From: Escherichia fergusonii ATCC 35469 | GTDB taxonomy: Bacteria > Pseudomonadota > Gammaproteobacteria > Enterobacterales > Enterobacteriaceae | Length of the DNA stretch: 64,000 nt | Assembly (NCBI RefSeq): GCF_000026225.1 | Contig: NC_011740.1 | Coordinates: 1,612,001-1,676,000 of the forward strand | Direction: 5' to 3' | In this document: one piece after another, positions 15,864 to 25,588 of the stretch | Numbering within the stretch: the stretch's first letter is position 1 | Layout of the letters: every line of letters starts with the position of its first letter | Position numbers and translations under genes: made by a program | The notes under the pieces: model-generated | What the model saw: the letters and a program-made list of their open reading frames with translations, nothing else | Told to the model about the DNA's origin: nothing | Databases searched by the model: none

Positions 15864-16014
15864 TTTTGCCCCGGTGAAAAATAAATTTGATCAATAACAT
15901 TGAGTGTCGCAGTAATGAATGTGTTATCGATAATTCAAAAATAACTGCGTACACCACAAGCCTACTCCCCACACGACGTAAGGTGTACCGCCCTTGCTTT
16001 TTTTCAGAATTCAT

Positions 16015-16051
16015 AAAGAAAAAACCCGGCGCTAAATGCTTACCGGGTTTT
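16015..16051 (-). terminator. Terminator of hrpA
   Basis: AAACCCGG pairs with CCGGGTTT around a 13-base loop region, with TTTTTTC after the stem on the minus strand, 25 bases past the hrpA stop. Confidence 0.85.
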
Positions 16052-16075
16052 AGATTTATCAGACAAATAGCAGCG

Positions 16076-19000
16076 TTAACCGCTAATCTGTTCCATCGCC
16101 TGTAAAATACGCTTATCCGAAATCGGATAAGGCGTACCAAGTTGTTGAGCGAAGTAGCTGACGCGCAGCTCTTCTATCATCCAGCGGATCTCTTTTACGT
16201 CTTCATCTTCACGACGTGCTGGCGGCAGTTTGTTGATCCACTGCTGCCACGCCTGCTGGACATTTTCGACTTTCAGCATCTGGGCGCGGTCGCGATGTGG
16301 ATCAACCGCCAGTTTTTCCAGACGTTTTTCAATCGCCTGTAAATAACGCAGCGTGTCGCCCAGCCGTTTAAAACCGTTGCCAGTGACAAAACCGCGATAC
16401 ACCAGCCCGCCCATCTGCGCTTTGATGTCAGAAAGCCCCAGCGCCATGGTCATATCCACCCGTCCTTTCAGGCGTTTGTTGATATTGAACACTGCCGTAA
16501 GGATTTGCTCGACCTGCTTCGCAATATCCACCACCGTGTCGTTCAGTTCAGCGCGGACTTTTTCATGAAGCGCAGCAAAGCCTTCTTCCGTCCAGACCGG
16601 GCCGCCCGCCTCATCAATCAACTTATCAACACCGCAGGAGATGCAGTCGTCAATGAGATCCAGCACTTTACCGTACGGGTTAAAGTAGAGCCCCAGCTTT
16701 GCTTTATTCGGCAGTTTCTCATGCAGATATTTAATTGGCGACGGAATATTCAGCAGCAGCAAGCGACGCAAACCACGCCACATAGCCTGCTGTTGTTCCT
16801 GCGGGTTATCAAAAAGCTTAATCGCTACGCTGTCACGCTCATCCACCAGCGCAGGCCAGGCCTTTACTTTGTAGTTGCCACGTTTCTGCTCGTAGTGATC
16901 CGGTAAATTACCGAAGCTCCAGATATGTAACCCGCTTTGCTCAATACCATCATCGGCAACGGCGGAAAGCGTTTCCTGCACTTTGCCTTTCAGGGCATCT
17001 TTCAGATCCTGTAATGAGCGCCCTTCTTTTAACTTTTTATTTTTGTCATCCACCACACGGAAGGTGATTTTCAGGTGATCGGGCACCTGATCCCAGTGCC
17101 AGTCTTCGCGGTCAACGGTAACGCCGGTCATCCGCCGTAGCTCGCGCTCAAGGCTGTCGAGCAACGGCAGTTCCAACGGCGTGACGCGACCTAAAAACGC
17201 TTCGGCGTAGTTTGGCGCGGGTACAAAATTACGCCGTACCGGTTTCGGCAACGATTTGATTAGAGCAATCACCAGTTCACGGCGCAGGCCTGGGATCTGC
17301 CACTCAAACCCGCTTTCCTCAACCTGGTTAAGTAACGGCAGCGGAATATGCACGGTCACACCGTCAGCATCCGCCCCCGGCTCAAACTGATAGCTTAAAC
17401 GCAGCTTGAGATTGCCCTGATGCCAGAAGTTCGGGTAATCCAGCTTGCTGATTTTTTCCGCCCCTTCTTTGATCAACATGCTCTTTTCAAAGTTGAGCAA
17501 ATCAGGTGTTTCGCGGCTGACTTTTTTCCACCAACTATCAAAGTGTCGTGCAGAGATCACATCATGGCTGATGCGCTGGTCGTAGAACTCAAACAACGTT
17601 TCGTCATCCACCAGAATATCGCGGCGACGTGATTTGTGTTCCAGTTCTTCCACTTCTGCCCGTAGTTTCAGGTTTTCACGGAAGAATGCGTGACGCGTCT
17701 GCCAGTCACCTTCCACCAGCGCGTGGCGAATAAAAAGTTCACGACACAACGCAGGATCAATCTGGCTGTAGTTGACCTTACGCGCAGCAACAATCGGCAA
17801 CCCGTAAACGGTGACTTTTTCAGTTGCCATCACCGCGCCCTGCGCCCGTTCCCAGTGCGGTTCGCTGTAGGAGCGTTTAATCAAATGCTGGGCAACTGGC
17901 TCTACCCATTCCGGATCGATACGTGCCGCAATGCGCCCCCACAGGCGGCTGGTTTCTACCAGTTCAGCCACCATTGCCCATTTCGGCGGCTTCTTGAATA
18001 AACCAGAACCGGGGAAGATGGAGAAACGCGCGTTACGTGCGCCGGTATATTCCTGTTTATCGGCATCTTTCATGCCGATATGCGAAAGCAAACCTGTCAG
18101 TAAGGCGATGTGAATTTCGCGATACTCCGCTGGTTCGCTGTTAACCGGAATGCCAAGTTCTTTCACCACCTGGCGCAACTGGGTGTAGATATCCTGCCAT
18201 TCACGCACGCGCAGATAGTTAAGGTAATCAGTACGGCACAGGCGACGGAAGGCGTTTGAAGAGAGCGCCTTTTGCTGCTCGCCGAGATAATTCCACAGAT
18301 TTACAAACGCCAGGAAGTCGGATTCTTTATCGTGGAAGCGACGATGTTTTTCGTCCGATGCCTGCTGCTTGTCCATTGGCCGCTCGCGCGGGTCCTGAAT
18401 AGAGAGCGCGGAAGTGATAATCATCGCCTCACGCACGCAGCCATGTTTCTGCGCTTCCAGCACCATTCGCGCCAGACGAGGATCGACTGGCAGTTGCGAG
18501 AGCTGGCGACCGAGCGGCGTCAGTTTATAGGCGCTGGCCTGTTCATCAGTAGTGATCGCGCCCAGCTCTTCGAGCAGACGCACGCCATCCTGGATGTTGC
18601 GTTTATCCGGCGCTTCTACAAACGGGAACGCAGCGATATCGCCCAGCCCCAGCGCGGTCATCTGCAAAATAACCGAGGCCAGGTTGGTACGCAGAATCTC
18701 CGGATCGGTAAACTCCGGGCGCGAGAGGAAATCGTCTTCGGAATAAAGACGAATGCAGATCCCTTCTGACACACGACCACAGCGGCCTTTACGCTGATTA
18801 GCTGAAGCCTGCGAAATGGGCTCAATCGGCAAACGCTGCACTTTGGTGCGATAGCTGTAGCGGCTGATACGCGCCGTACCTGGGTCGATAACGTATTTAA
18901 TCCCCGGCACGGTCAGCGACGTTTCCGCGACGTTAGTCGCCAGCACAATGCGCCGTCCGCTGTGCGACTGGAAGACGCGGTTCTGCTCGCTGTTCGAAAG

Positions 19001-19978
19001 CCGTGCATAAAGCGGAAGAATTTCCGTATGGCGTAAGTTCAGCTTGTTCAGCGCATCGGCGGTATCGCGAATTTCTCGCTCGCCGCTCATAAAAATCAGA
19101 ATGTCGCCAGGGCTTTCCTGGCTCAGTTCGTCTACGGCATCAAAAATCGCCTGCAACTGGTCGCGCTCGGTGTCATCAGCTTCTTCAACAATCGGGCGAT
19201 AGCGCACCTCCACCGGATAGGTACGACCGGAGACTTCGATAATCGGCGCATCATTAAAGTGGCGCGAAAAGCGTTCCGGGTCGATAGTCGCGGAAGTGAT
19301 AATGATTTTTAGGTCAGGACGCCGCGGCAGCAACTCTTTCAAATAGCCGAGCAGAAAATCGATATTCAGGCTGCGTTCGTGCGCTTCGTCAATAATGATG
19401 GTGTCGTACTGCATCAGCAGACGGTCTTGCTGGATCTCCGCCAGCAGGATACCGTCGGTCATCAGTTTGACCATCGTGTTATCACTGACGTGATCGCTGA
19501 ATCGGACTTTATACCCGATGCAACCGCCCGGCTCCGTTTTCAGCTCTTCCGCGATCCGGTTCGCCACCGTTCGTGCCGCCAGACGACGCGGCTGGGTATG
19601 GCCGATCAGCCCTTTAATCCCGCGCCCCAGCTCCATACAGATTTTCGGTAGCTGAGTCGTTTTACCGGAACCCGTTTCCCCGGCGACGATCACCACCTGG
19701 TGATCACGGATTGCTTCGAGAATGTCCTGCTTTTTCTGACTAACAGGCAAATTGTCCGGATAAGTGATTTCCGGTCGTGCTGCTTCACGCAGCAGGACTT
19801 TCCCTGCCGCCTGGTCAATCTCTTTCGCCATCTCCTGAAAAATGGCCTGTTGTGCATCAGGATTTTTAACCTTCTTCACACCATGCAGACGGCGGGAAAA
19901 ACGCAGTCTGTCACGCAGCATCAGCGAATCCAGCCGCTGCTGCAAGGCCGTAAAGGTCAATTTTTGTTGTTCTGTCAT
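16076..19978 (-). CDS. hrpA: DEAH-box RNA helicase HrpA
   Basis: A 1300-residue ATP-dependent RNA helicase, full family length. Walker A GETGSGKT is at 100-107, DEAH at 197-200, SAT (motif III) follows in IIITSATIDPERF, and motif VI is in QRKGRCGRVSEG. After the helicase core come the HA2 and OB domains and a long C-terminal DUF3418 region. Family knowledge: it processes fimbrial mRNA and rescues collided ribosomes by splitting subunits. The start ATG at 19978 is divergent from azoR, with 200 bases between them. Confidence 0.97.
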   Translation of the reverse strand: MTEQQKLTFTALQQRLDSLMLRDRLRFSRRLHGVKKVKNPDAQQAIFQEMAKEIDQAAGKVLLREAARPEITYPDNLPVSQKKQDILEAIRDHQVVIVAGETGSGKTTQLPKICMELGRGIKGLIGHTQPRRLAARTVANRIAEELKTEPGGCIGYKVRFSDHVSDNTMVKLMTDGILLAEIQQDRLLMQYDTIIIDEAHERSLNIDFLLGYLKELLPRRPDLKIIITSATIDPERFSRHFNDAPIIEVSGRTYPVEVRYRPIVEEADDTERDQLQAIFDAVDELSQESPGDILIFMSGEREIRDTADALNKLNLRHTEILPLYARLSNSEQNRVFQSHSGRRIVLATNVAETSLTVPGIKYVIDPGTARISRYSYRTKVQRLPIEPISQASANQRKGRCGRVSEGICIRLYSEDDFLSRPEFTDPEILRTNLASVILQMTALGLGDIAAFPFVEAPDKRNIQDGVRLLEELGAITTDEQASAYKLTPLGRQLSQLPVDPRLARMVLEAQKHGCVREAMIITSALSIQDPRERPMDKQQASDEKHRRFHDKESDFLAFVNLWNYLGEQQKALSSNAFRRLCRTDYLNYLRVREWQDIYTQLRQVVKELGIPVNSEPAEYREIHIALLTGLLSHIGMKDADKQEYTGARNARFSIFPGSGLFKKPPKWAMVAELVETSRLWGRIAARIDPEWVEPVAQHLIKRSYSEPHWERAQGAVMATEKVTVYGLPIVAARKVNYSQIDPALCRELFIRHALVEGDWQTRHAFFRENLKLRAEVEELEHKSRRRDILVDDETLFEFYDQRISHDVISARHFDSWWKKVSRETPDLLNFEKSMLIKEGAEKISKLDYPNFWHQGNLKLRLSYQFEPGADADGVTVHIPLPLLNQVEESGFEWQIPGLRRELVIALIKSLPKPVRRNFVPAPNYAEAFLGRVTPLELPLLDSLERELRRMTGVTVDREDWHWDQVPDHLKITFRVVDDKNKKLKEGRSLQDLKDALKGKVQETLSAVADDGIEQSGLHIWSFGNLPDHYEQKRGNYKVKAWPALVDERDSVAIKLFDNPQEQQQAMWRGLRRLLLLNIPSPIKYLHEKLPNKAKLGLYFNPYGKVLDLIDDCISCGVDKLIDEAGGPVWTEEGFAALHEKVRAELNDTVVDIAKQVEQILTAVFNINKRLKGRVDMTMALGLSDIKAQMGGLVYRGFVTGNGFKRLGDTLRYLQAIEKRLEKLAVDPHRDRAQMLKVENVQQAWQQWINKLPPARREDEDVKEIRWMIEELRVSYFAQQLGTPYPISDKRILQAMEQISG

Positions 19979-20178
19979 AACGTTAGTGGGCAGTAGGCTG
20001 CCTGATTAATTTTCTTTTAAATGATAGATATAGAGTACCACATCGCGGCTTTCTATGCGTTGTTCAATAAATTCGAACATAGGCTTCGATTTATTGCGCT
20101 ATCTCTGTGGCAGGATTGTGAATAAAGTGTCAACAAGCAACGGGGCATCGCCCATTCAAACATCTATAAGGAAACACC

Positions 20179-20784
20179 ATGAGCAAGGTATTAGTTCTTA
20201 AATCCAGCATCCTGGCAGGGTACTCTCAGTCTAATCAGTTGTCCGATTATTTTGTTGAACAATGGCGCGAAATGCACTCCGCTGATGAAATCACCGTGCG
20301 TGACCTGGCTGCAAATCCGATTCCGGTACTGGATGGCGAACTGGTTGGTGCACTGCGTCCGAGCGATGCGCCGCTGACTCCGCGTCAACAGGAAGCTCTG
20401 GCGCTTTCCGATGAGCTGATTGCCGAGCTGAAAGCCCACGACGTTATCGTTATTGCGGCACCGATGTATAACTTCAACATTTCGACTCAGTTGAAAAACT
20501 ATTTTGACCTGGTGGCACGTGCAGGCGTTACTTTCCGCTATACCGAGAACGGTCCGGAAGGTCTGGTAACGGGTAAAAAAGCCATCGTTATTACCAGCCG
20601 CGGCGGGATTCATAAAGATGGCCCAACGGATCTGGTAACGCCGTATCTGTCCACATTCCTGGGCTTTATCGGCATTAGCGATGTGAAATTTGTCTTCGCC
20701 GAAGGGATCGCATACGGTCCGGAAATGGCAGCGAAAGCACAGTCTGACGCGAAAGCAGCCATCGACAGTATTGTTGCTGCATAA
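20179..20784 (+). CDS. azoR: FMN-dependent NADH-azoreductase AzoR
   Basis: A 201-residue flavodoxin-fold homodimer that uses NADH and FMN to reduce azo compounds and quinones, protecting against quinone and thiol stress. The FMN-binding sequences APMYNFNIS (near residue 95) and SRGG (near 140) are present. AAGGAAACACC precedes the ATG. It is monocistronic, with a hairpin between it and convergent ynbD. Confidence 0.96.
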   Translation: MSKVLVLKSSILAGYSQSNQLSDYFVEQWREMHSADEITVRDLAANPIPVLDGELVGALRPSDAPLTPRQQEALALSDELIAELKAHDVIVIAAPMYNFNISTQLKNYFDLVARAGVTFRYTENGPEGLVTGKKAIVITSRGGIHKDGPTDLVTPYLSTFLGFIGISDVKFVFAEGIAYGPEMAAKAQSDAKAAIDSIVAA

Positions 20785-20798
20785 CCGGACACTATTTT

Positions 20799-20828
20799 GA
20801 TGTGGACTGTAGATATTCAGTCCACATC
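20799..20828. terminator. Hairpin between azoR and ynbD
   Basis: A perfect 10-bp stem GATGTGGACT / AGTCCACATC with a 10-base loop sits 15 bases after azoR and 10 bases after ynbD on the other strand; the T run is weak. Confidence 0.6.
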
Positions 20829-20837
20829 TCAATCCAC

Positions 20838-22130
20838 TTACCTGTTTTCCCACAATCTCAGCATCGCTTTGTGCTCGTCTGTCAGCACAATCTGCGAGCG
20901 CCTGACGCGAATATAGTTAATCGCTTCATCAACGGTTTTACAGTGTCCGTAACATAACAACCATGCCGCCACCACCAGCGCACTGCGCGATAATCCCAAC
21001 GCGCAATGGACCAGAATGCTGCCTTGCTCTTTGCGTAATGTTTCCAGCATCGCCACGGCCTGTCGGAGCTCCCCCTCTTCCGGAACCACCAGATCCAACA
21101 TCGGTACACAAAAATAGAGTCGATCTTTTGTCGCGCGTCCGCGAGGGAATTCAAAGGTGACGTCCAGAACCGCATTCTGTGCCGGAATATGTCGTGGAAA
21201 CGCCCCTAAATAAACACCCGCAGTAATTTCGCTCACCGGCTCCAGCCGACGGCAAAACCAGTGCATCGATATCCACATACCGATGCGCCAGGGCAATGTC
21301 AGCCAGTAAACGGCAGGCGGGAGTTTCCCCTGACTATCTTTCCCTGTTGTTATCGCGCCAAGCCCACCGTACCCACGGCCAATAATGAGTAGCGATAATA
21401 CTGGCCAACATAACCAGACTGACCACCGTAACTGATTCATCATCATTAGCGTCATCAATACTATGCACGAACACGCGCCTACGACATATGGCAGTGCTAT
21501 TTTGATTCGACGTTGATCAGGTGTCTGATAATTCCAGCGACGGTCGACGGGCACCATCCAGTCAATCAACATACCTACTGCCAGCCCTGTGATGACATCA
21601 ATAAAATGATGCTGCCAGGTCGTCAGCGTCGAAATGGCGATGAGTAAAAACCATCCGCCACAGACTTTACGCCACCTCACAGCCAGATGCTGACGAAAGT
21701 GACGCCAAAGTAGCCAGCAGAGAATAATATGCAGCGAAGGGGACTGGTTATAAGGCAGATCAAACAGTTCAAGTTGCGAAAATAGCCATCCCGTCACCCC
21801 ACTCACTTCAGGGCGGATAAAACTAAACTTCAGCGGATAGAGCAAAAAACCGCAACAGGCCATTACCGTTGCCAGAATAAGCCGGTGGACCAGTCGGCGC
21901 TGTTCGAATGTCGAACTACAAACGAACAACGAAAACCCATATAAAAGATCCAGACTCCAGTAAGGAACAATAGTCCAGGGAAGAAAAGGGATCGCCGTTT
22001 CCCAACCGAATACCTGACTGGGGATATCATGATTGTTAAGATCCTGAAACGCGGTGAACTGATTAAGAAATCCATATGTGAAGAAGAAAAACGGGGCCAG
22101 CAACAATAACCAGCCAGCTCCTTGTAGCAA
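20838..22130 (-). CDS. ynbD: YnbD, PAP2-like membrane protein fused to dual-specificity phosphatase
   Basis: A 430-residue inner-membrane protein. The first ~280 residues are hydrophobic, with PAP2-type phosphatase features (SPSLHIILCW, then TWQHHFIDVITG), which fits a lipid-phosphate phosphatase. The C-terminal cytoplasmic part is a dual-specificity/tyrosine-phosphatase domain with the P-loop HCALGLSRS. The start chosen is TTG 22130 with GGAG five bases upstream, which gives the annotated K-12 length; GTG at 22154 and ATG at 22193 are in frame but overlap ynbC. It is the last gene of ynbABCD. Substrate unknown; two stacked phosphatase modules point to phospholipid or phosphoinositol-like head groups (inference). 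Confidence 0.85.
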   Translation of the reverse strand: MLQGAGWLLLLAPFFFFTYGFLNQFTAFQDLNNHDIPSQVFGWETAIPFLPWTIVPYWSLDLLYGFSLFVCSSTFEQRRLVHRLILATVMACCGFLLYPLKFSFIRPEVSGVTGWLFSQLELFDLPYNQSPSLHIILCWLLWRHFRQHLAVRWRKVCGGWFLLIAISTLTTWQHHFIDVITGLAVGMLIDWMVPVDRRWNYQTPDQRRIKIALPYVVGACSCIVLMTLMMMNQLRWSVWLCWPVLSLLIIGRGYGGLGAITTGKDSQGKLPPAVYWLTLPWRIGMWISMHWFCRRLEPVSEITAGVYLGAFPRHIPAQNAVLDVTFEFPRGRATKDRLYFCVPMLDLVVPEEGELRQAVAMLETLRKEQGSILVHCALGLSRSALVVAAWLLCYGHCKTVDEAINYIRVRRSQIVLTDEHKAMLRLWENR

Positions 22131-22143
22131 TACGCTCCGGCGT

Positions 22144-23901
22144 TCAGTGGTCACGACGCACCGCCATCGAAACCGTAAAAATGCCCCACTCATCAATCCG
22201 TTGTGTGCATTTATCAAATCCTGCATTACGCACGAGCGAATCCATCTCCCCTTGCGAACGCACGCGCATTACCCACGGTTTACCATCTTTATGACTGGTT
22301 AACACCCCGGCAATCAGCTCCAGTTGTGGGTGCCACGGCTGCCCGGTGTAGATAAGAATGCCACCCGGTTCGATGGCATTGGCAAGACCAGCGAGGGAGT
22401 TTTTTACCTGCTCGTTTTCGGGAAAAAGCTCATACAGGCCAGAGACAATCGCCAACGTAGGCCGCGGAGTTAACGCGCTGAGTTCTGCCGTATTAAACGC
22501 ATCGCCCTGTTCAAAACGCGCCCGCCCAGACATTCCCTTTTGGGCAATCATCTCTTGCCCCTGTGCAACATTTAACTCACTGTAATCACGTAACAAAATA
22601 TCGCTTACGGCAGGCTCGTTTGCCAGCGCATCCAGTACATAGCGCCCATGCCCTGCGGCAATGTCAACCACGCGGACGGCTAAACCTTTGGCGTGGAGAT
22701 CGGCAACGGCTTGTTTAATCAGCATTTGTAAATGGGCTTTGCGCTGGCGAATACCGCGCCAGCCAACACTGTTCAGGTAGATTTTGTCGATAAAACGCCC
22801 GAATGCGTTACTGCCTTGCGGTTGATTTTGATAAACATAATCCAGCGAACTGCCTGAATCAAAGCCGGTGCTCATTCCGAGATGCAGGCCCGCAGATTGC
22901 GCCCCGAACAGTTTCATCGCCTTTCGCATAAAGCGATACGCCAAATCAATCGGCGATAATGGCACGGGTCCACCAGAAAGGAGCCGCCATCGATCCGCAG
23001 ATGGTCCTGTGCGCTCTTCATGCTGATAATCAAATTTTTGCGACTTGTTAGCATATAAACGGCTGATAAAACTTTGCATTTTTTCAAATGCCTGCGCCCT
23101 GTTCTCTTCACCCAACGTGTCGTGATAAAAGCCCGGCAGCAGATGCAGCTCTTTCAGAGGGCTACGTAATCTCTGATAAAAATCAATCTGCGGTTGGCGA
23201 TGTACCACATAGTCATCGCCCGATATCAATAGTTGCGTGGGGAGCGTAATCGCCGCCGCATCGCTAACAATACGTTCAGACGTTTTATAGAGATCGAGCA
23301 AGATATTGACGGCAATCGCCCGTGTGATCAGCGGATCATTATTGAAACTCGCTGCCCGTTTCCAATCGTGGGTCAAATAGCATCCTTTCACATAGGAATT
23401 AATAAAAAACAGACCACACAGACGATGCCATAACGCCAGCGCAGGACGTGCCAGCGGCACATACAATTTAACCTTAAAGGCAGGAGAAGCCAGCACCAGC
23501 CCGCGAATTGCAGGCGCATAATCATGAACCCATGTGGCAACCAGCACTGCGCCGACGCTTTGCGCGATCACAACCACCTCTTCCAGCCCGACCTGGCTGT
23601 CGCTGGCAGTAAAACGGACAAATTCATCGACATCCTGCACTGAACGCGCAAGAGATGGGCTATAACCACGCGGCCCCGAAGTTTGTCCATGCCCTCGGGC
23701 ATCCCAGGCATAAAAAGCAGTATCTGGCATCGCCAGTTCATCAACGATATGTTGTAGACGACCAGAATGTTCATGACCGCGATGAAATAAGACGATGACC
23801 TTTTTCACCCCTGGCTGTAAAGCGGGCCAGTGCCGATAAAACAACGCTGTATTATCACTGGTGGTAAAAAAATGTTCCCCAGGGATGCGTGAATTTTCCA
23901 T
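22144..23901 (-). CDS. ynbC: YnbC, alpha/beta hydrolase fused to methyltransferase-like domain
   Basis: A 585-residue cytoplasmic protein. Residues 1-290 are a serine hydrolase of the lysophospholipase/monoacylglycerol-lipase type: oxyanion sequence LFHRGHEHSGR, nucleophile elbow IAQSVGA (Ala in place of the first Gly of GxSxG), and a late His in LLPGFYHDTLGE. Residues 300-585 carry a Rossmann methyltransferase-like region with the SAM-binding motif VVDIAAGHGRY. It starts 15 bases after ynbB and ends 13 bases before ynbD, so it is within one operon. The combination suggests acyl removal or transfer plus methylation of a lipid; the reaction is not known. Confidence 0.88.
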   Translation of the reverse strand: MENSRIPGEHFFTTSDNTALFYRHWPALQPGVKKVIVLFHRGHEHSGRLQHIVDELAMPDTAFYAWDARGHGQTSGPRGYSPSLARSVQDVDEFVRFTASDSQVGLEEVVVIAQSVGAVLVATWVHDYAPAIRGLVLASPAFKVKLYVPLARPALALWHRLCGLFFINSYVKGCYLTHDWKRAASFNNDPLITRAIAVNILLDLYKTSERIVSDAAAITLPTQLLISGDDYVVHRQPQIDFYQRLRSPLKELHLLPGFYHDTLGEENRAQAFEKMQSFISRLYANKSQKFDYQHEERTGPSADRWRLLSGGPVPLSPIDLAYRFMRKAMKLFGAQSAGLHLGMSTGFDSGSSLDYVYQNQPQGSNAFGRFIDKIYLNSVGWRGIRQRKAHLQMLIKQAVADLHAKGLAVRVVDIAAGHGRYVLDALANEPAVSDILLRDYSELNVAQGQEMIAQKGMSGRARFEQGDAFNTAELSALTPRPTLAIVSGLYELFPENEQVKNSLAGLANAIEPGGILIYTGQPWHPQLELIAGVLTSHKDGKPWVMRVRSQGEMDSLVRNAGFDKCTQRIDEWGIFTVSMAVRRDH

Positions 23902-23916
23902 TTTCTCTATTTTCCT

Positions 23917-24813
23917 TCAGTAACAGCAGTAGCGAATAAAATAAAAAAATACCGGAGCGGTGAAAATTAATGAGTCAATCCTGTCAAGGAGTCCGCCATG
24001 TCCTGGTAATAGTTTTCCACTATCTTTAACACCCACATCTCGTTTGACGGCTGACATCACCACATCGCCCAAAAAGCCACTGACGCCAATCAGTAACCCC
24101 GCCAATAATGCCTGCCATGCGTTTAAGGGTGTCAATAATGGTCCAATGATCATCGACGTTATCATGGTGGTGATTACGCCGCCCACCATGCCTTCCAACG
24201 TTTTCCCTGGGCTGACTTTGGGGACCACTTTTCTTCTGCCGCAGGATTTTCCCCATAAATACTGTGCAATATCGTTTGACGCGGTTAATGCCAAAAGAAA
24301 TAACACCAGTAACGCCCCGCCCTGGGTATTTATGGTTGGCAACATTAATAACCAGGCGGCATGACTCAAGGCGAAAACGGTCATTATCCAGCCCCAAAAA
24401 ATGGCGCTCACGGTATGTAGAAAACCGGAGGGGTCATCCACAAAAACTCGCCAGGTGGCTAATATCAGAAACCCAGCTAAAGGTATAAATAACAGAAACA
24501 GCTCAAAGCAATTAAAACCGATAAGAAAATAGTTAAGAGGAATAACCCAATATAACCAACGCGGAAAATGTACGAATACAAGCGTACAATATTCTTTCAA
24601 TGCCATAAAACTTATCAGCGCAAAAAACGTCAATGTCATCCAGCGTGGACCTGAAATCACTAGTGAAAAACAAATAACGATGCTCCACCAGGTACGAATA
24701 CGTAATGTAACTTCATCTCCTTTTCTCTTTGGTAACCGCCATACCAGAAAACGGTTTATCAGCGTTGCTAAAATTAACAACACGAAAAGTATTGCCAGAG
24801 ATTTTTCCAGCAT
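23917..24813 (-). CDS. ynbB: YnbB, CDP-diacylglycerol synthase-like protein
   Basis: A 298-residue inner-membrane protein with about eight hydrophobic segments and the phosphatidate cytidylyltransferase signature near its end (KRDVGVKDSGKLLPGHGG followed by LLDRIDSL). It is a paralogue of CdsA, expected to make CDP-diacylglycerol or a similar CDP-lipid from CTP. Its ATG overlaps the ynbA stop by one base (TAATG), so translation is coupled to the predicted CDP-alcohol transferase. Confidence 0.9.
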   Translation of the reverse strand: MLEKSLAILFVLLILATLINRFLVWRLPKRKGDEVTLRIRTWWSIVICFSLVISGPRWMTLTFFALISFMALKEYCTLVFVHFPRWLYWVIPLNYFLIGFNCFELFLLFIPLAGFLILATWRVFVDDPSGFLHTVSAIFWGWIMTVFALSHAAWLLMLPTINTQGGALLVLFLLALTASNDIAQYLWGKSCGRRKVVPKVSPGKTLEGMVGGVITTMITSMIIGPLLTPLNAWQALLAGLLIGVSGFLGDVVMSAVKRDVGVKDSGKLLPGHGGLLDRIDSLIFTAPVFFYFIRYCCY

Positions 24814-25418
24814 TATCTTTCAGCACTCATAAAAAGCACACTCCGACAACGATTAATCGCAGTCCAGAGAAGCAGAATTGAAGCAATGCTCCATAAAAGA
24901 TTATTCCATTGCATCCACTGTGGATAAATGGCAACGGCCAGCCCCCACAACCCAAATATTAACGCGCGATCGCTTTTGCCAAATGGACCGGCATAACTGC
25001 GAATACCGTTAATCGTCTGCGCGAGTAAACCGCAAAACTCAGTCAATATGGTGCAAAATAACATGAGTATTACGAGTGATGCGTTACTTTCCGGTAAAAA
25101 TAAAAACGGTAAATAAAGCGCAATATCGGAAATAACATCGCCAGTTTCATTCAAAATCGCCCCAAGACGTGTTTGCTGATTACACTCACGCGCCATCATG
25201 CCATCCAGCGCATTGAGTGCCATACGGACAAAAAGCACGATGGGCAATAGCAAAAAGAGGATGGGTCGTGCCACCAACATCAACAGCAATCCGGTAAGAA
25301 GAGAAAGCGCCAGTGCAGCAAGAGTGATGTGATTCGCTGTAACATGGTGCTTATAAAGCCAAAACATCGTCGGCCTTAACAGCGACTGAAAGAGCGGTTT
25401 TATCTGGTAGAGCGTCAT
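24813..25418 (-). CDS. ynbA: YnbA, CDP-alcohol phosphatidyltransferase-like protein
   Basis: A 201-residue membrane protein with about six hydrophobic segments and the CDP-alcohol phosphotransferase motif, but altered: NALDG, MMAR, eight residues, G, AIL, N, ETG, D. The family consensus has Asp at all four acidic positions; here the first and third are Asn. Both are metal-site positions in known structures, so activity may be changed. ATG 25418 has AAGGA upstream and gives the K-12 length; a TTG two codons earlier is less likely. It is the first gene of ynbABCD. Confidence 0.9.
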   Translation of the reverse strand: MTLYQIKPLFQSLLRPTMFWLYKHHVTANHITLAALALSLLTGLLLMLVARPILFLLLPIVLFVRMALNALDGMMARECNQQTRLGAILNETGDVISDIALYLPFLFLPESNASLVILMLFCTILTEFCGLLAQTINGIRSYAGPFGKSDRALIFGLWGLAVAIYPQWMQWNNLLWSIASILLLWTAINRCRSVLFMSAER

Positions 25419-25588
25419 TATCAATCCTTGATAATTCGGTTTGCGCTATGGTGCATCAATTCCCCTGACGGAGATATCGCAACACGACACTTCATTAAAA
25501 ATTCAGAATATATCAAGGTATTGGGGACTCACTGTCAGGAATGATTATCCCCAATAAATCAAGTGGTTAAAAATTATTACGCTGTTAT

